A stretch of 64,000 nucleotides of DNA from an uncultured bacterium (GTDB lineage Bacteria > Edwardsbacteria > AC1 > EtOH8), in assembly GCA_937863685.1 (NCBI GenBank), contig CALMGM010000005.1, forward strand, positions 744,001-808,000, given 5' to 3'. The notes under the pieces are model-generated. The model was not told the origin of the DNA and ran no database searches. It was given only the letters and a program-made list of their open reading frames with translations. The translations under genes and the position numbers were made by a program. The stretch's first letter is position 1. Each line of letters begins with the position of its first letter. Positions 43,370 to 52,683 of the stretch are shown piece by piece.

Positions 43370-45133
43370 ATGAATAATTTATTTAAATTTGTTTTTTGGG
43401 CCGGTGCGACGCTTGGCCTTTTCGTTTCATCCATCAACGCCCAACCGCCTATATCCGGCCGCCTGGCATCGGCATTAGAAAACACCAAGGCCGATACATC
43501 GCTGGTGGTATTGGTATTCTTTTACGACAAGGGGCTTTTTACCAAGGACGAATTAAAAAGTGCTTTGGATCGGCGCGGGCGGCAATTCTCCCCTCGGGCT
43601 CTCAAGCGCAGGGCTAAAATGGGCCGGCAAGAGATGAGCTTTGAAGACCTTCCGGTACATGCCGATTACATCGATCAAATCGCGGACCTGGGCGCAAAAC
43701 ATAGACAGTCATTGAACTGGTTCAATGCCGCCAGCTTCGAGATGACCGAATCCCAGGTTAGGCTCTGCCAAAACCTAAGCTTTGTAAAAAACATCGATCG
43801 GCTTCCGGCCCACAGTAAAAGGGTCCTGCCGGAATTTGAAAATGCCGACTTAAAGACGCCGGATACCGGAAGCCCCAAGGCCCATCTGCTGAACTACGGC
43901 CCGTCATTCACCCAGGACAGCCTGATCAACGCCGTGGTCTGCCACGATTCAGGCTACTCCGGCAGCGGGGTGCTGGTGGCCATGCTCGACAACGGGTTCC
44001 GCAAAGGCCATCAGGCTTTTGACTCGATACTGGTTGGCGGCCGCTTGGTGGATGAATGGGACTTCTGCACCGACCTGCCTTTGGTCGACAGCGCATCCCA
44101 CGGCACCGGCACCTGGTCGGCGGCCGGCGGCTACGTTCCCGGGAAGCTGATCGGCCCGGCATATAAAGCTTCGTGGGCCATCTATCACACCGAGGACAAT
44201 TATCAGGAGATGCCGGTGGAAGAGGACTACTGGGCGGCCGCCCTGCAGCGGGCCGATTCCATAGGAGCCGAGGTGGTCTCCAGTTCGCTGGCTTACAGAG
44301 ATTTCGACTCGTCCCAATATTCATATTCATACCAAGACCTGGACGGCAACACCGCCATTTCTTCCCTGGCCGCCCGCCATGCCGCATCATTGGGCATCAT
44401 CGTCTGCAATGCCATGGCCAACTCTGGCCCGTCTCTGGGAAGCCTTGCCGCCCCGGCCGATGCCGATTCCATCCTCTCGGTGGGCAATGTGGATTCTTTC
44501 GGGATCATCAACCCCTCCAGCTCCCGCGGGCCGACCTACGACGGAAGGCCGAAGCCGGAGGTCTGCGCCCAGGGAACCAACATTTACTGGGCGAGCTGGA
44601 GCACCGTCAGCAGCTATACCCATTACGCCACCGGCACCTCCTGCGCCACGCCGTTGGTGGCCGGGGCCTGCGCCCTGATCCTTGAGGCCCACCCAGACTG
44701 GACTCCGCTGCAGGTGCGAGAGGCCCTGATGATGACAGCCAGCAAGAGTATCAACCCCGACAGTACAACTTACGGCTGGGGGATAATCGATACCTGGGCG
44801 GCCATGCATTATTCGCCCAGCGGGACTACCGTAAAAAAGCCGGTGCCAACCGTCGGGCCAGGACTGGCGCTTTCCTGCCGGCCGAATCCGGCGCGGACAG
44901 AAGCTTTGATCAATTTCACTATGCCGAAGGCAGGCCGGGCAAAGATGTCTGTCTATGATATAATCGGTCGGCTGGTTTACCAAACAGCGACAATCTATGC
45001 AGCACCGGGGATAAATCATTTCTCCTGGAACGGTTATGACCGCTCCGGTCTACCATTAGGTAATGGGGTTTATTTTTGCCTGGTAACCGGCGGGAATCAA
45101 ACCGGATTAATAAAAGTCACTTTTATCCGCTGA
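43370..45133 (+). CDS. Secreted subtilisin-like (S8) serine protease with C-terminal sorting-like domain
   Basis: A 587-residue exported protease. Signal peptide, then a propeptide-like region (about 25-170), then the S8 catalytic domain with Asp in VLVAMLDNGF, His in SHGTGTWS, Asn in AMANSG and Ser in GTSCATPLVAG. The last 90 residues form a beta-sandwich like type IX secretion sorting or FlgD-Ig domains (CRPNPARTEALINFTMP, SVYDIIGRLV, SWNGYDRSGLPLGNGVYF, GLIKVTFIR). Whether this organism has a type IX system is not visible here. AAAGGAG lies 8 bases before the ATG. Confidence 0.93.
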   Translation: MNNLFKFVFWAGATLGLFVSSINAQPPISGRLASALENTKADTSLVVLVFFYDKGLFTKDELKSALDRRGRQFSPRALKRRAKMGRQEMSFEDLPVHADYIDQIADLGAKHRQSLNWFNAASFEMTESQVRLCQNLSFVKNIDRLPAHSKRVLPEFENADLKTPDTGSPKAHLLNYGPSFTQDSLINAVVCHDSGYSGSGVLVAMLDNGFRKGHQAFDSILVGGRLVDEWDFCTDLPLVDSASHGTGTWSAAGGYVPGKLIGPAYKASWAIYHTEDNYQEMPVEEDYWAAALQRADSIGAEVVSSSLAYRDFDSSQYSYSYQDLDGNTAISSLAARHAASLGIIVCNAMANSGPSLGSLAAPADADSILSVGNVDSFGIINPSSSRGPTYDGRPKPEVCAQGTNIYWASWSTVSSYTHYATGTSCATPLVAGACALILEAHPDWTPLQVREALMMTASKSINPDSTTYGWGIIDTWAAMHYSPSGTTVKKPVPTVGPGLALSCRPNPARTEALINFTMPKAGRAKMSVYDIIGRLVYQTATIYAAPGINHFSWNGYDRSGLPLGNGVYFCLVTGGNQTGLIKVTFIR

Positions 45134-45181
45134 ACCGACTTTGTTGCCGGCACATACTTTAACTCGTTAAGGGGATCAACT

Positions 45182-47635
45182 TTGCTTATCAAAGATTTTA
45201 AAAAAGCCGCCCTGATCTACCGGAGCCGGGAGATATCCTACGCCCAGACCATCTCCCTGGTGGACCGTTTCTCTTCCTGCTATCAGCTGAACAAAGGAGA
45301 CCGGGCGGCGGTCTTTTCAGAGAACCGCCCGGAGTGGATCTATTCTTATTTTTCGATATGGAAGAACAGCGGCATCTCGGTGCCCATCGATTACCTGGCT
45401 CCGGCCGATGAAGTGACCTATATTCTGAACGACTGCCTGCCGTCTGTGGTTTTTTGCTCGCACAAGACGAAAGAAGTTCTGACAGCAGCTGTCAAAGACT
45501 TAAAAGGAAATTACCGCCCGGAGATACTGGTCTTCGAGGAGCTTGCCCTGCCGGAGAATGCGCCAAACAAAATGGTCCCCGTGCCGGACAAGCATGAGAC
45601 CGCCACCATCATCTACACCTCCGGCACCACCGGCAGCCCCAAGGGGGTGATGCTGACCCATGACAATATCATGGCCAATATCGAGGATGTGGTGGACCAC
45701 ACCAAAATATTCACCAAAGAAGACAAACTGCTGGCCATTCTACCGTTCCATCACATCTTCCCGCTGATGGGAACCATCATGGCCACCCTGTATTGCGGCG
45801 CCACCCTGGTGATACTGGAAAAGATCTCCTCCGAGGAGATCCTGGGCGCCCTGAAGCAATACGGCATTACCATCATCATCGGGGTTCCCCGGCTGTACCG
45901 GCTGTTCCATAAGGGGCTGATCGACAAGGTCAACGCCAGCCCGGCCGCCAAGGCCTTGCTGAAGCTTTCCCGCAGCCTGCATTCATTGGCCTTGGGACGC
46001 CTGATCTTCAAAAAAGCCCAGCAGGCCTTCGGGGGGCACATCAAATACTTCATCTCCGGCGGGGCCAAGCTGGATGAAAGGGTGGGCGGCGACCTTTACG
46101 CCATGGGCTTCGAGGTGCTGGAGGGCTTCGGGATGACCGAGGCCGCCCCGATGATCACCTTCACCAAGCCCGGCCGGGTGAAGATCGGCTCGCCCGGCAC
46201 CCCTACCAGCCAGACCGAGGTCAAAATAGTCGACGGCGAGGTGCTGGCCCGGGGCCGCAATATAATGAAGGGCTATTACAACAAGCTGGAGGACACCGCC
46301 GCCATCTTAAGGGACGGCTGGCTGCACACCGGGGACCAGGGCTACCTGGACCAGAAGAACCGGCTGTTCATCACCGGGCGCAAGAAGGAGATCATCGTCC
46401 TGTCCAGCGGCAAGAACATCAACCCCGAGGAGATCGAGAACCGCATCCTGTCGCTCTCCCCGCTGATAAAGGAGATAGGTGTCTATCCCCGGGAGGAGAA
46501 GCTGGGGGCGGTGATCCACCCCGACTTCCTGGCGGTCAAGAAACAGCAGGTGGTCAACTTGCGGGAGACCATCAAGTGGCTGGTGCTGGACAAGTTCAAC
46601 CTGACGGTGCCCGGCTACAAGAAGATCCATCACTTCACCCTGGTCAACGACGAGCTGCCCAAGACCCGGCTGGGGAAACTGAAAAGATTCCTGCTGCCCC
46701 AGATGGACGCCAGGACCGCCGAGACCCACCGGCTGAGGCCCGATCCCGACACCCAGGAGTACCGGGCTTTGAAGGCCTATCTGGAAAAGGCCCTGGATCA
46801 GAAAATCTACCCCGACCAGCATCTGGAGTACGACCTGGGGCTGGACTCTCTGGGCAAGATCGAGCTGGACCTGTTCCTGGAGAAGAACTACGGGATCAGG
46901 CTGGAGGACCAGGAGTCGGTGGCCCACCACACGGTGGAGGCCTTGAGCCGCCTGATAGCCGAGCAAAAGAAGGCCGGCAGCCAAGAGATATCGGATTGGC
47001 ACAGCACCTTGCAGGAGAAGGCTGAGTTTACCATGCCCAAAAGCCGCTTCATGCAGTGTTCTGTCAAATTACTCACTGCGCCACTGTTCCGACTTTATTT
47101 TCAACTAACCGGACAGGGACAGCAAAACCTGCCGCCGGGGCCGTTCATACTGGCTCCAAACCACCAGAGCTTTCTTGATGGGATATTTTTATCCATCCTG
47201 CTGCCTAATCGGATCTTAAAGGACACCTTTTTCCTGGCCGCCGGAAAACACATCAAGACGCCCATCAACCGATTCTACGCCAGCCACAGCAACCTGCTGG
47301 TGATGGACATCAACCGGGACCTTAAGAGCACCCTGCAGCAGGCGGCGGCGGCCATCCGGCAGGGCAAGAACCTGGCCATCTTCCCCGAGGGGGCCCGCAG
47401 CCGGGACGGCCATCTTTCGGAGTTCAAGAAGACCTTCGCCATACTGAGCAAGGAACTGCAGGTGCCGGTGGTGCCGGTGGCCATCTCCGGGGCCTATGCC
47501 TCGGTCCCCATCGGACGCAAACTTCCCAAGCCCGGCAAGGTGTCTTTAAAATTCCTCCCGGCCATTTACCCGGAACAGATGGACTACGACCAGATCACCA
47601 GCCAGACCAAACAAGCTATTGCGGAGAATATTTGA
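45182..47635 (+). CDS. Acyl-activating enzyme - acyl carrier - PlsC acyltransferase fusion
   Basis: An 817-residue three-part enzyme. An AMP-forming acyl synthetase (about 1-510) has the P-loop YTSGTTGSPKGVMLTHDN near 145-162 and TGDQGYLDQKNRLFITGRKKEII. A carrier-protein-like domain (about 530-600) has DLGLDSLGKIEL, with Ser as the candidate phosphopantetheine site. A PlsC-type acyltransferase (about 630-817) has NHQSFLDG and FPEGARSRDG. It probably activates a fatty acid and passes it to a lysophospholipid, like Aas but with an internal carrier. TTG 45182 is the start (AAGGGG 7 bases before); no ATG precedes the conserved region. Confidence 0.92.
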   Translation: MLIKDFKKAALIYRSREISYAQTISLVDRFSSCYQLNKGDRAAVFSENRPEWIYSYFSIWKNSGISVPIDYLAPADEVTYILNDCLPSVVFCSHKTKEVLTAAVKDLKGNYRPEILVFEELALPENAPNKMVPVPDKHETATIIYTSGTTGSPKGVMLTHDNIMANIEDVVDHTKIFTKEDKLLAILPFHHIFPLMGTIMATLYCGATLVILEKISSEEILGALKQYGITIIIGVPRLYRLFHKGLIDKVNASPAAKALLKLSRSLHSLALGRLIFKKAQQAFGGHIKYFISGGAKLDERVGGDLYAMGFEVLEGFGMTEAAPMITFTKPGRVKIGSPGTPTSQTEVKIVDGEVLARGRNIMKGYYNKLEDTAAILRDGWLHTGDQGYLDQKNRLFITGRKKEIIVLSSGKNINPEEIENRILSLSPLIKEIGVYPREEKLGAVIHPDFLAVKKQQVVNLRETIKWLVLDKFNLTVPGYKKIHHFTLVNDELPKTRLGKLKRFLLPQMDARTAETHRLRPDPDTQEYRALKAYLEKALDQKIYPDQHLEYDLGLDSLGKIELDLFLEKNYGIRLEDQESVAHHTVEALSRLIAEQKKAGSQEISDWHSTLQEKAEFTMPKSRFMQCSVKLLTAPLFRLYFQLTGQGQQNLPPGPFILAPNHQSFLDGIFLSILLPNRILKDTFFLAAGKHIKTPINRFYASHSNLLVMDINRDLKSTLQQAAAAIRQGKNLAIFPEGARSRDGHLSEFKKTFAILSKELQVPVVPVAISGAYASVPIGRKLPKPGKVSLKFLPAIYPEQMDYDQITSQTKQAIAENI

Positions 47636-47662
47636 AGATATCATTTATTATTAAATACAACC

Positions 47663-48190
47663 ATGAAAATATTTTTTAAGTTCGGGGTTTCTGGGATTAT
47701 ATTTACTCTCTTACTGTTTACGCCCGGGGCATTGTTTTCACAAGAGTATAATCAATTTACCTCGGATTCAATTACTTATCAGGTCCGTGACGAAAGGCCT
47801 TTCGGTCTCAGCTTAAATTTATTGGGCCCTTCGATACTTGCCTCGCTTTCCGGCAACTATTATATTACGCCAAAAACAAAATTCGAGGGCGGAGCTGGTC
47901 TGCTCGGCTGTTATGCCGGGCTTGATTATCACTTTCGGCCGAACGGATTTCACGATTATTGGTCACACTATCTGGGCGCAAAATATTCTTTTATTCCCAA
48001 TATTGGAATTGGGGGATCACCACAAGAAAAATATTTTCACGGATTATATGTGCCGGTGGGATTGCAGTATTTAAATAAGAATGGTTTTGGGTGGGCCGGC
48101 GAGATTGCTTATACATATTCAAGTAAGCATGTACAGGGCTTTTGGTTTTGTTTGAAATTTTTCCATCAATACAACCGGCTTCCTGAATAA
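47663..48190 (+). CDS. Exported hypothetical protein, probably a small barrel
   Basis: 175 residues: signal peptide (IFFKFGVSGIIFTLLLFTPGALFSQ) then alternating strands rich in Tyr, Phe and Gly (GLSLNLLGPSILASLSGNYYI; GLYVPVGLQYLNKNGFGWAGEIAYTY). No family recognised. It follows the acyltransferase fusion by 27 bp and has no clear ribosome site. Confidence 0.65.
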   Translation: MKIFFKFGVSGIIFTLLLFTPGALFSQEYNQFTSDSITYQVRDERPFGLSLNLLGPSILASLSGNYYITPKTKFEGGAGLLGCYAGLDYHFRPNGFHDYWSHYLGAKYSFIPNIGIGGSPQEKYFHGLYVPVGLQYLNKNGFGWAGEIAYTYSSKHVQGFWFCLKFFHQYNRLPE

Positions 48191-48218
48191 TTTTACATAA
48201 ACTATTATTCGTTATCTT

Positions 48219-50903
48219 ATGCCCCTCTACAACCAAACCATAGAACAGTCCCTGGCCGAGCTGGGCTCCAATCATTACTCCGGCCTTTCGGAGCAGCAGG
48301 CCGCCCAACGCCTGGCCCAGTATGGCCCCAACAAACTGGCCGAAGGGAAGCGGACCGGGCCGCTGAAGATATTCTTCGACCAGTTCAAGAATATCATGGT
48401 GCTGGTACTGCTGATCGCGGCGGTGATCTCCGGGCTGACCCACGACCTGACCGATTCCTTCGTCATTCTGGCCATCGCCCTAATCAATGCCGTCATCGGC
48501 TTCCTCCAGGAATACCGGGCCGACCAGGCCATGGCCGCCCTGAAAAAACTTTCCCAGCTGCTGGCCAAGGTGGTAAGGGCCGGGAAGGTGCTGGAGATCC
48601 CCTCGGAGGATCTGGTGCCTGGAGATATCATATTGATCGAGGCCGGCTCCCGCATCCCGGCCGACGCAAGGATTATAGAGGCGGCCTCTTTGAAGATCGA
48701 GGAGTCCTCCCTGACCGGGGAATCCCTGCCGGTGGAGAAATCATTTCTCCCGATAGAAAACGAAGTTCCCCTGGCCGACCAGAACAATATGGCCTTTTTG
48801 GGCACCATCTGCGTCTACGGCCGGGGAAGGGCGGTGGTGGCCGCCACCGGGATGAACACCGAGCTTGGCAGGATCGCCCGGTCCATCCAGACCCTCCGGC
48901 AGGGCCAGACCCCGCTGCAGAAAAGACTGGCCGGGCTGGCCCGGATCCTGGCCCTGGCCACGGTGGTCCTGTGCGCCGTGATCTTCCTGGCCGGCTGGCT
49001 GCACGGCATTCCGGTCTCGGTGATGCTGCTGACCGCCATCTCCCTGGCGGTGGCGGCCATCCCGGAGAGCCTGCCGGCGGTGATAACCATCGTCCTGTCC
49101 TTCGGCGTGCAGAAGATGGTCAAAAAGAACGCCCTGGTCAAAAAACTGCCGGCGGTGGAGACCCTGGGCTCGGTGTCGGTGATCTGCTCGGACAAGACCG
49201 GCACCCTGACCCAGAACCAGATGACGGTCAAAAAGGTATTCTGCAACGGCATTATTTACGACATCGAGGGCAGCGGTTATCAGCCGTTGGGAAATATCTT
49301 ATCCTCGGACGGGAAACAACCTGCAGGCGATCCTCTGTTCCAGAAATTACTGAACGCCGCCTGTCTGTGCAATGATGCCACCCTGTTTCAGGAGAAGGCC
49401 GACGGCTCCGATGCCTGGAAAATAACCGGCGACCCCACCGAGGGGGCCCTGCTGACCCTGGCCGCCAAGGCCGGACTGTGGCGCGACGCTCTAGAGAAGG
49501 ATCTGCCCCGGGCGGGCGAACTGCCCTTCGATTCCGAACGCAAGATGATGACCACCATCCATCGCATGGACGATGGACGTTATATCTGTTATGTCAAGGG
49601 CGCGTTGGATAATCTGGAGCGAATATGCCTGGACTTTCCCGCAAAGGCCACCGAGATCAATAAATCCCTGGCCGACGGCGGGCACCGGGTGCTGGCCCTG
49701 GCCTATAAGATCATCGACCACCTGCCGGGGAAGCCCCGGATAGATGAGATCGAGAATGGACTGACCTTCCTGGGGCTGGCGGCCATGATCGACCCGCCCC
49801 GGGAGGAGGTCCGGGCCGCGGTGGAGCAGTGCCGCAGCGCCGGCATCCGGCCGGTGATGATCACCGGCGACCACCCGGCCACCGCCCTGGCCATCGCCCG
49901 GGAGCTGGGGATATTTTCTCCGGGCGATCTGCACCTGACCGGAATGGAGCTTAAGGCGCTGAGCGTGGAGGAACTGGCGGAGCAGATCGAGAGAATATCC
50001 CTCTTCGCCCGGGTCTCGCCGGAGGACAAGATCAAGATCGTCCAGGCCCTGCAGAGCAAGGGGCGGATAGTGGCCATGACCGGCGACGGGGTCAACGACG
50101 CCCCGGCCTTAAGGGGGGCCGACATCGGCATCGCCATGGGCATCACCGGGACCGACGTCTCCAAGGAAGCCTCGGACGTGGTGCTGCTGGATGACAACTT
50201 CGCCACCATCGTCTCGGCGGTGGCCGAGGGCCGAAGGATATACGACAACATCCGCAAGTTCGTGCGCTACATGCTGGGCACCAACCTGGGCGAGGTGCTG
50301 ACCATGTTCGGCGGCATCATGCTGAACCTGCCGCTGCCATTGCTGCCGATCCAGATATTGTGGATCAACCTGGTGACCGACTCCCTGCCGGCCCTGGCCC
50401 TCAGCAACGAGCCGCCGGAGGCCGACATCATGAAGCGATCGCCGCGGCTCCCGGCCGAGAGCCTTTTCGCCCGGGGACTGTGGGCCCAGGTGCTTTTCTC
50501 GGGCCTGCTGATGGCGGCCGGCTGCCTGCTGATGTTCCATTGGGCCATCGGCCAGCATCTGGAGATGGGGCAGACCAGGGAGGCCGCCGAAAGGCTGGCC
50601 CGGACCATGGTCTTCATGACCATGTCCTTCTATCAGTTGTTCAACGCCCTGGCCATCCGCTCCGACAAAAGGTCGTTCTTCGCCCTGGCTCCCTCGGGAA
50701 ATTGGTATCTCTACGGTGCGGTGCTAATCACCGCCATGCTGCAGCTGGGCGCTGTCTATCTGCCGGTCCTGCAACCGGTGTTCAAGACCGCCCCGGTCGG
50801 CGGGCTGGATCTTCTGGCCTGCATAATCGTCTCCTCCTCAATCCTGGCCGCGGTGGAGCTGGAGAAACTTATCCGTAAATATATTTTTCGCCGGACCTCT
50901 TGA
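48219..50903 (+). CDS. Calcium-transporting P-type ATPase (PMCA/SERCA-like)
   Basis: An 894-residue P2-type ATPase. The actuator loop TGES is at 166-169, the phosphorylation site CSDKTGTLTQ has Asp325, and MITGDHPATA and TGDGVNDAP follow. Ten membrane helices are predicted. Calcium-site residues look intact: PESLP at 282-286 in M4 (PEGLP in SERCA), NLGE in M5 and INLVTDSLPALALS in M6. It would export Ca2+ (or Mn2+). No Shine-Dalgarno is visible before the ATG. The promoter of the next genes overlaps its stop codon. Confidence 0.94.
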   Translation: MPLYNQTIEQSLAELGSNHYSGLSEQQAAQRLAQYGPNKLAEGKRTGPLKIFFDQFKNIMVLVLLIAAVISGLTHDLTDSFVILAIALINAVIGFLQEYRADQAMAALKKLSQLLAKVVRAGKVLEIPSEDLVPGDIILIEAGSRIPADARIIEAASLKIEESSLTGESLPVEKSFLPIENEVPLADQNNMAFLGTICVYGRGRAVVAATGMNTELGRIARSIQTLRQGQTPLQKRLAGLARILALATVVLCAVIFLAGWLHGIPVSVMLLTAISLAVAAIPESLPAVITIVLSFGVQKMVKKNALVKKLPAVETLGSVSVICSDKTGTLTQNQMTVKKVFCNGIIYDIEGSGYQPLGNILSSDGKQPAGDPLFQKLLNAACLCNDATLFQEKADGSDAWKITGDPTEGALLTLAAKAGLWRDALEKDLPRAGELPFDSERKMMTTIHRMDDGRYICYVKGALDNLERICLDFPAKATEINKSLADGGHRVLALAYKIIDHLPGKPRIDEIENGLTFLGLAAMIDPPREEVRAAVEQCRSAGIRPVMITGDHPATALAIARELGIFSPGDLHLTGMELKALSVEELAEQIERISLFARVSPEDKIKIVQALQSKGRIVAMTGDGVNDAPALRGADIGIAMGITGTDVSKEASDVVLLDDNFATIVSAVAEGRRIYDNIRKFVRYMLGTNLGEVLTMFGGIMLNLPLPLLPIQILWINLVTDSLPALALSNEPPEADIMKRSPRLPAESLFARGLWAQVLFSGLLMAAGCLLMFHWAIGQHLEMGQTREAAERLARTMVFMTMSFYQLFNALAIRSDKRSFFALAPSGNWYLYGAVLITAMLQLGAVYLPVLQPVFKTAPVGGLDLLACIIVSSSILAAVELEKLIRKYIFRRTS

Positions 50904-50928
50904 CAAAAACTCTTTTCGGGCGTAGAAT
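50900..50928 (+). promoter_or_regulatory. Near-consensus sigma-70 promoter overlapping the Ca2+-ATPase stop
   Basis: TTGACA (50900-50905), exactly 17 bp, then TAGAAT (50923-50928). The -35 box overlaps the ATPase TGA. It would start transcription near 50935, just before a strong ribosome site and the small ORF at 50952. Confidence 0.75.
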
Positions 50929-50951
50929 AAAAACTGTAAGGAGGACAGTCT

Positions 50952-51110
50952 ATGCCCGGCTGTATCTTTATGCACACCTGCATGTTCCCGGAAAACGGAC
51001 CGGATGCCCCCCGTTGCAATACGGCCCCGGAGATCATAATGGATAAAGCCGCCTGCCAGCAGGCGGCTTTATATGTTCCTGCCAAAATGCCGCGGGGGTT
51101 CCCTTCATGA
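50952..51110 (+). CDS. Short Cys-containing ORF upstream of GNAT (leader peptide?)
   Basis: 52 codons (MPGCIFMHTCMFPENGPDA...RGFPS), with Cys at 4, 10, 22 and 35. TAAGGAGG sits about 8 bases before the ATG and a near-consensus promoter is just upstream. Its TGA overlaps the GNAT ATG (ATGA). A terminator-like hairpin lies inside it (51043-51072). It may be a true small protein, a translational coupler or an attenuation leader. No homologue recognised. Confidence 0.55.
   Translation: MPGCIFMHTCMFPENGPDAPRCNTAPEIIMDKAACQQAALYVPAKMPRGFPS
51043..51072 (+). terminator. Terminator-like hairpin inside the leader ORF
   Basis: A stem of up to 14 bp (51043-51056 with 51059-51072) with a 2-base loop and GCCGCCTGC core. 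The stem's own 3' arm ends in TTTAT and only AT follows, a weak T tract. It could end transcription from the ATPase gene or attenuate GNAT. Confidence 0.6.
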
Positions 51111-51667
51111 TACCAGTTCCTAAAAAAACCAAAGAGGACAGAAGCCGTCTCCGGCTGGCCGAGCCCTCCATGGAGCTGGAAGAGGCTTTCCGGGAATTGG
51201 CGGCTGATTACCGGGCGGGCGGTGAACAACGCTATACCGATCTGTATGATGTTCATGGCCTGGCCTTTGACCGCTATATCAAGGACCTGCAGCGGGAATG
51301 CCTGGAGCGGGACCTGTCGGACGGGCGGGTGCCCTGCAGCACCTTTTGGATGCTATCTGATGATGTTGTCATCTGCGGAATCAGCCGGCTGTGGCATTAC
51401 CTGAACCCGGAAATGGAGTTGGAGGGGGGCCACGTCCTGCTGGAGGTGCCGCCCTCGCTGCGCCGCCGGGGATATGGATCTATCCTTTTGGAATTGACAT
51501 TGGAACGGGCGGTGGAGCTGAAAATCACCAAGGCTCTGCTTACCTGCGACTGGGACAATTTCGGGGGCATCAGGGTCATCAAGAACAACGGCGGGATGCT
51601 GGAGAACACCATACTATCGACCAGGACCGGGAAAAAAGTGATGCGTTTTTGGATCGATCTTATATAA
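51107..51667 (+). CDS. GNAT-family N-acetyltransferase
   Basis: A 186-residue acetyltransferase. An N-terminal helical part (about 10-85) precedes the GNAT fold, with the strand GGHVLLEVPPSLRRRGYGSILLELTLERA containing the acetyl-CoA loop (RRRGYG) and the late LLTCDWDNFGGIRVIKNNGGMLE segment typical of the YjbC/ElaA-like branch. Acceptor unknown. It begins in an ATGA overlap with the short leader ORF, so it depends on that ORF's translation unless it has its own internal site. Confidence 0.88.
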   Translation: MIPVPKKTKEDRSRLRLAEPSMELEEAFRELAADYRAGGEQRYTDLYDVHGLAFDRYIKDLQRECLERDLSDGRVPCSTFWMLSDDVVICGISRLWHYLNPEMELEGGHVLLEVPPSLRRRGYGSILLELTLERAVELKITKALLTCDWDNFGGIRVIKNNGGMLENTILSTRTGKKVMRFWIDLI

Positions 51668-51695
51668 ACTCTCTGTAAATATCACCATTGTCTCT

Positions 51696-51724
51696 CCGGC
51701 AGCCAAAAGGCTTTCGGGTTTTTT
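51696..51724 (+). terminator. Terminator after GNAT
   Basis: Imperfect stem (about 51696-51704 with 51709-51718), AAAA loop, then a run of six T (51719-51724). Confidence 0.65.
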
Positions 51725-51747
51725 ATTTCAAAAAATGTTTTTTATCA

Positions 51748-51776
51748 TTGTATTCAACTTAAAAATGATATAAAAT
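51748..51776 (+). promoter_or_regulatory. Putative promoter of the flavodoxin/ferredoxin gene
   Basis: TTGTAT (51748-51753), 17 bp, TAAAAT (51771-51776), 47 bases before the ATG at 51823. Confidence 0.45.
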
Positions 51777-51822
51777 AAATATTTAACGGCCGGGTCTTTC
51801 ATCTCTTTTTGGGGAGGAACTG

Positions 51823-52674
51823 ATGCGGGTCTGCATCGTTTATTTTTCACAGACCGGGAACACCCAAAAGATAGCCCAGGCCATCCAGAAACAGATGGCC
51901 AAAGCGGCCGAAGATTGCACCCTGCTGCGCCTGGAGGAGGCCGACCCGGCCGTCTTCTCTAATTACGATCTGGTGGGGTTCGGGTTGCCGGCTTTTTATT
52001 TCAGGGAGCCCATTAATGTCACTCATTTCTTTAATGATCTGCCCGATCAAGACCCCGCCGGCCGGCCAAAACCATTCTTCTTTTTTGTCACCCACGGCGG
52101 CACCCCCGGCGATGTATATTCCCGGATCGACCGGCTGGCCGCCTCCCGGGGCCTGGAGACCTTGGGCTTTTTCCAATGTTTGGGGGTCGATACCTATCCG
52201 CCGTTCGCGGACAGAAAGCCTTTGACCGCCTACGGACATCCCGATCAAATCGACCTGTTGCAGGCCCAGACCTTTGCAATAGACATTATTCATAGGGCCG
52301 GAGCTTATCTTGATCGGGGCGAATTAAAAAAGCCCCAGATCCCCGGGAACTGGATCGCCAGGACCGTGGCCGGCTTTTTCAGCGAACAGAAAATACGCAT
52401 GCGGATGAGACAGCATCTGCTTCCGGCCAAAAACATTCTCCCGGAAAAATGCACCCAATGCGGCCTGTGTGTGGAGAACTGCCCCCAGGGCATCATCAGC
52501 TTGAATCCTTATCCGGTGATCGACGAATCCAGCTGCATCGCCTGCTACCACTGTCATCGGATCTGCCCGGCCGGAGCCATAGACTGCGACTGGAGGGTTT
52601 TTAAGCTAATGGCCGGCGAATATCTCCGCCCCAGAAGCAAAGAAACTTCCCCTGATCAGATTCATTACATTTAG
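51823..52674 (+). CDS. EFR1-type flavodoxin - 2[4Fe-4S] ferredoxin fusion
   Basis: A 283-residue redox protein. Residues 1-160 form a flavodoxin fold with the FMN phosphate loop FSQTGNTQKIAQAI and the FFVTHGGTPGD loop. The C-terminal part holds two 4Fe-4S motifs: CTQCGLCVENCPQG and CIACYHCHRICPAG. EFR1-family proteins of this type occur in anaerobes and probably shuttle electrons. This suggests an anaerobic or microaerobic lifestyle. GGGGAGG stands about 6 bases before the ATG. It precedes an M42 peptidase gene by 9 bp. Confidence 0.92.
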   Translation: MRVCIVYFSQTGNTQKIAQAIQKQMAKAAEDCTLLRLEEADPAVFSNYDLVGFGLPAFYFREPINVTHFFNDLPDQDPAGRPKPFFFFVTHGGTPGDVYSRIDRLAASRGLETLGFFQCLGVDTYPPFADRKPLTAYGHPDQIDLLQAQTFAIDIIHRAGAYLDRGELKKPQIPGNWIARTVAGFFSEQKIRMRMRQHLLPAKNILPEKCTQCGLCVENCPQGIISLNPYPVIDESSCIACYHCHRICPAGAIDCDWRVFKLMAGEYLRPRSKETSPDQIHYI

Positions 52675-52683
52675 GAGCATATA

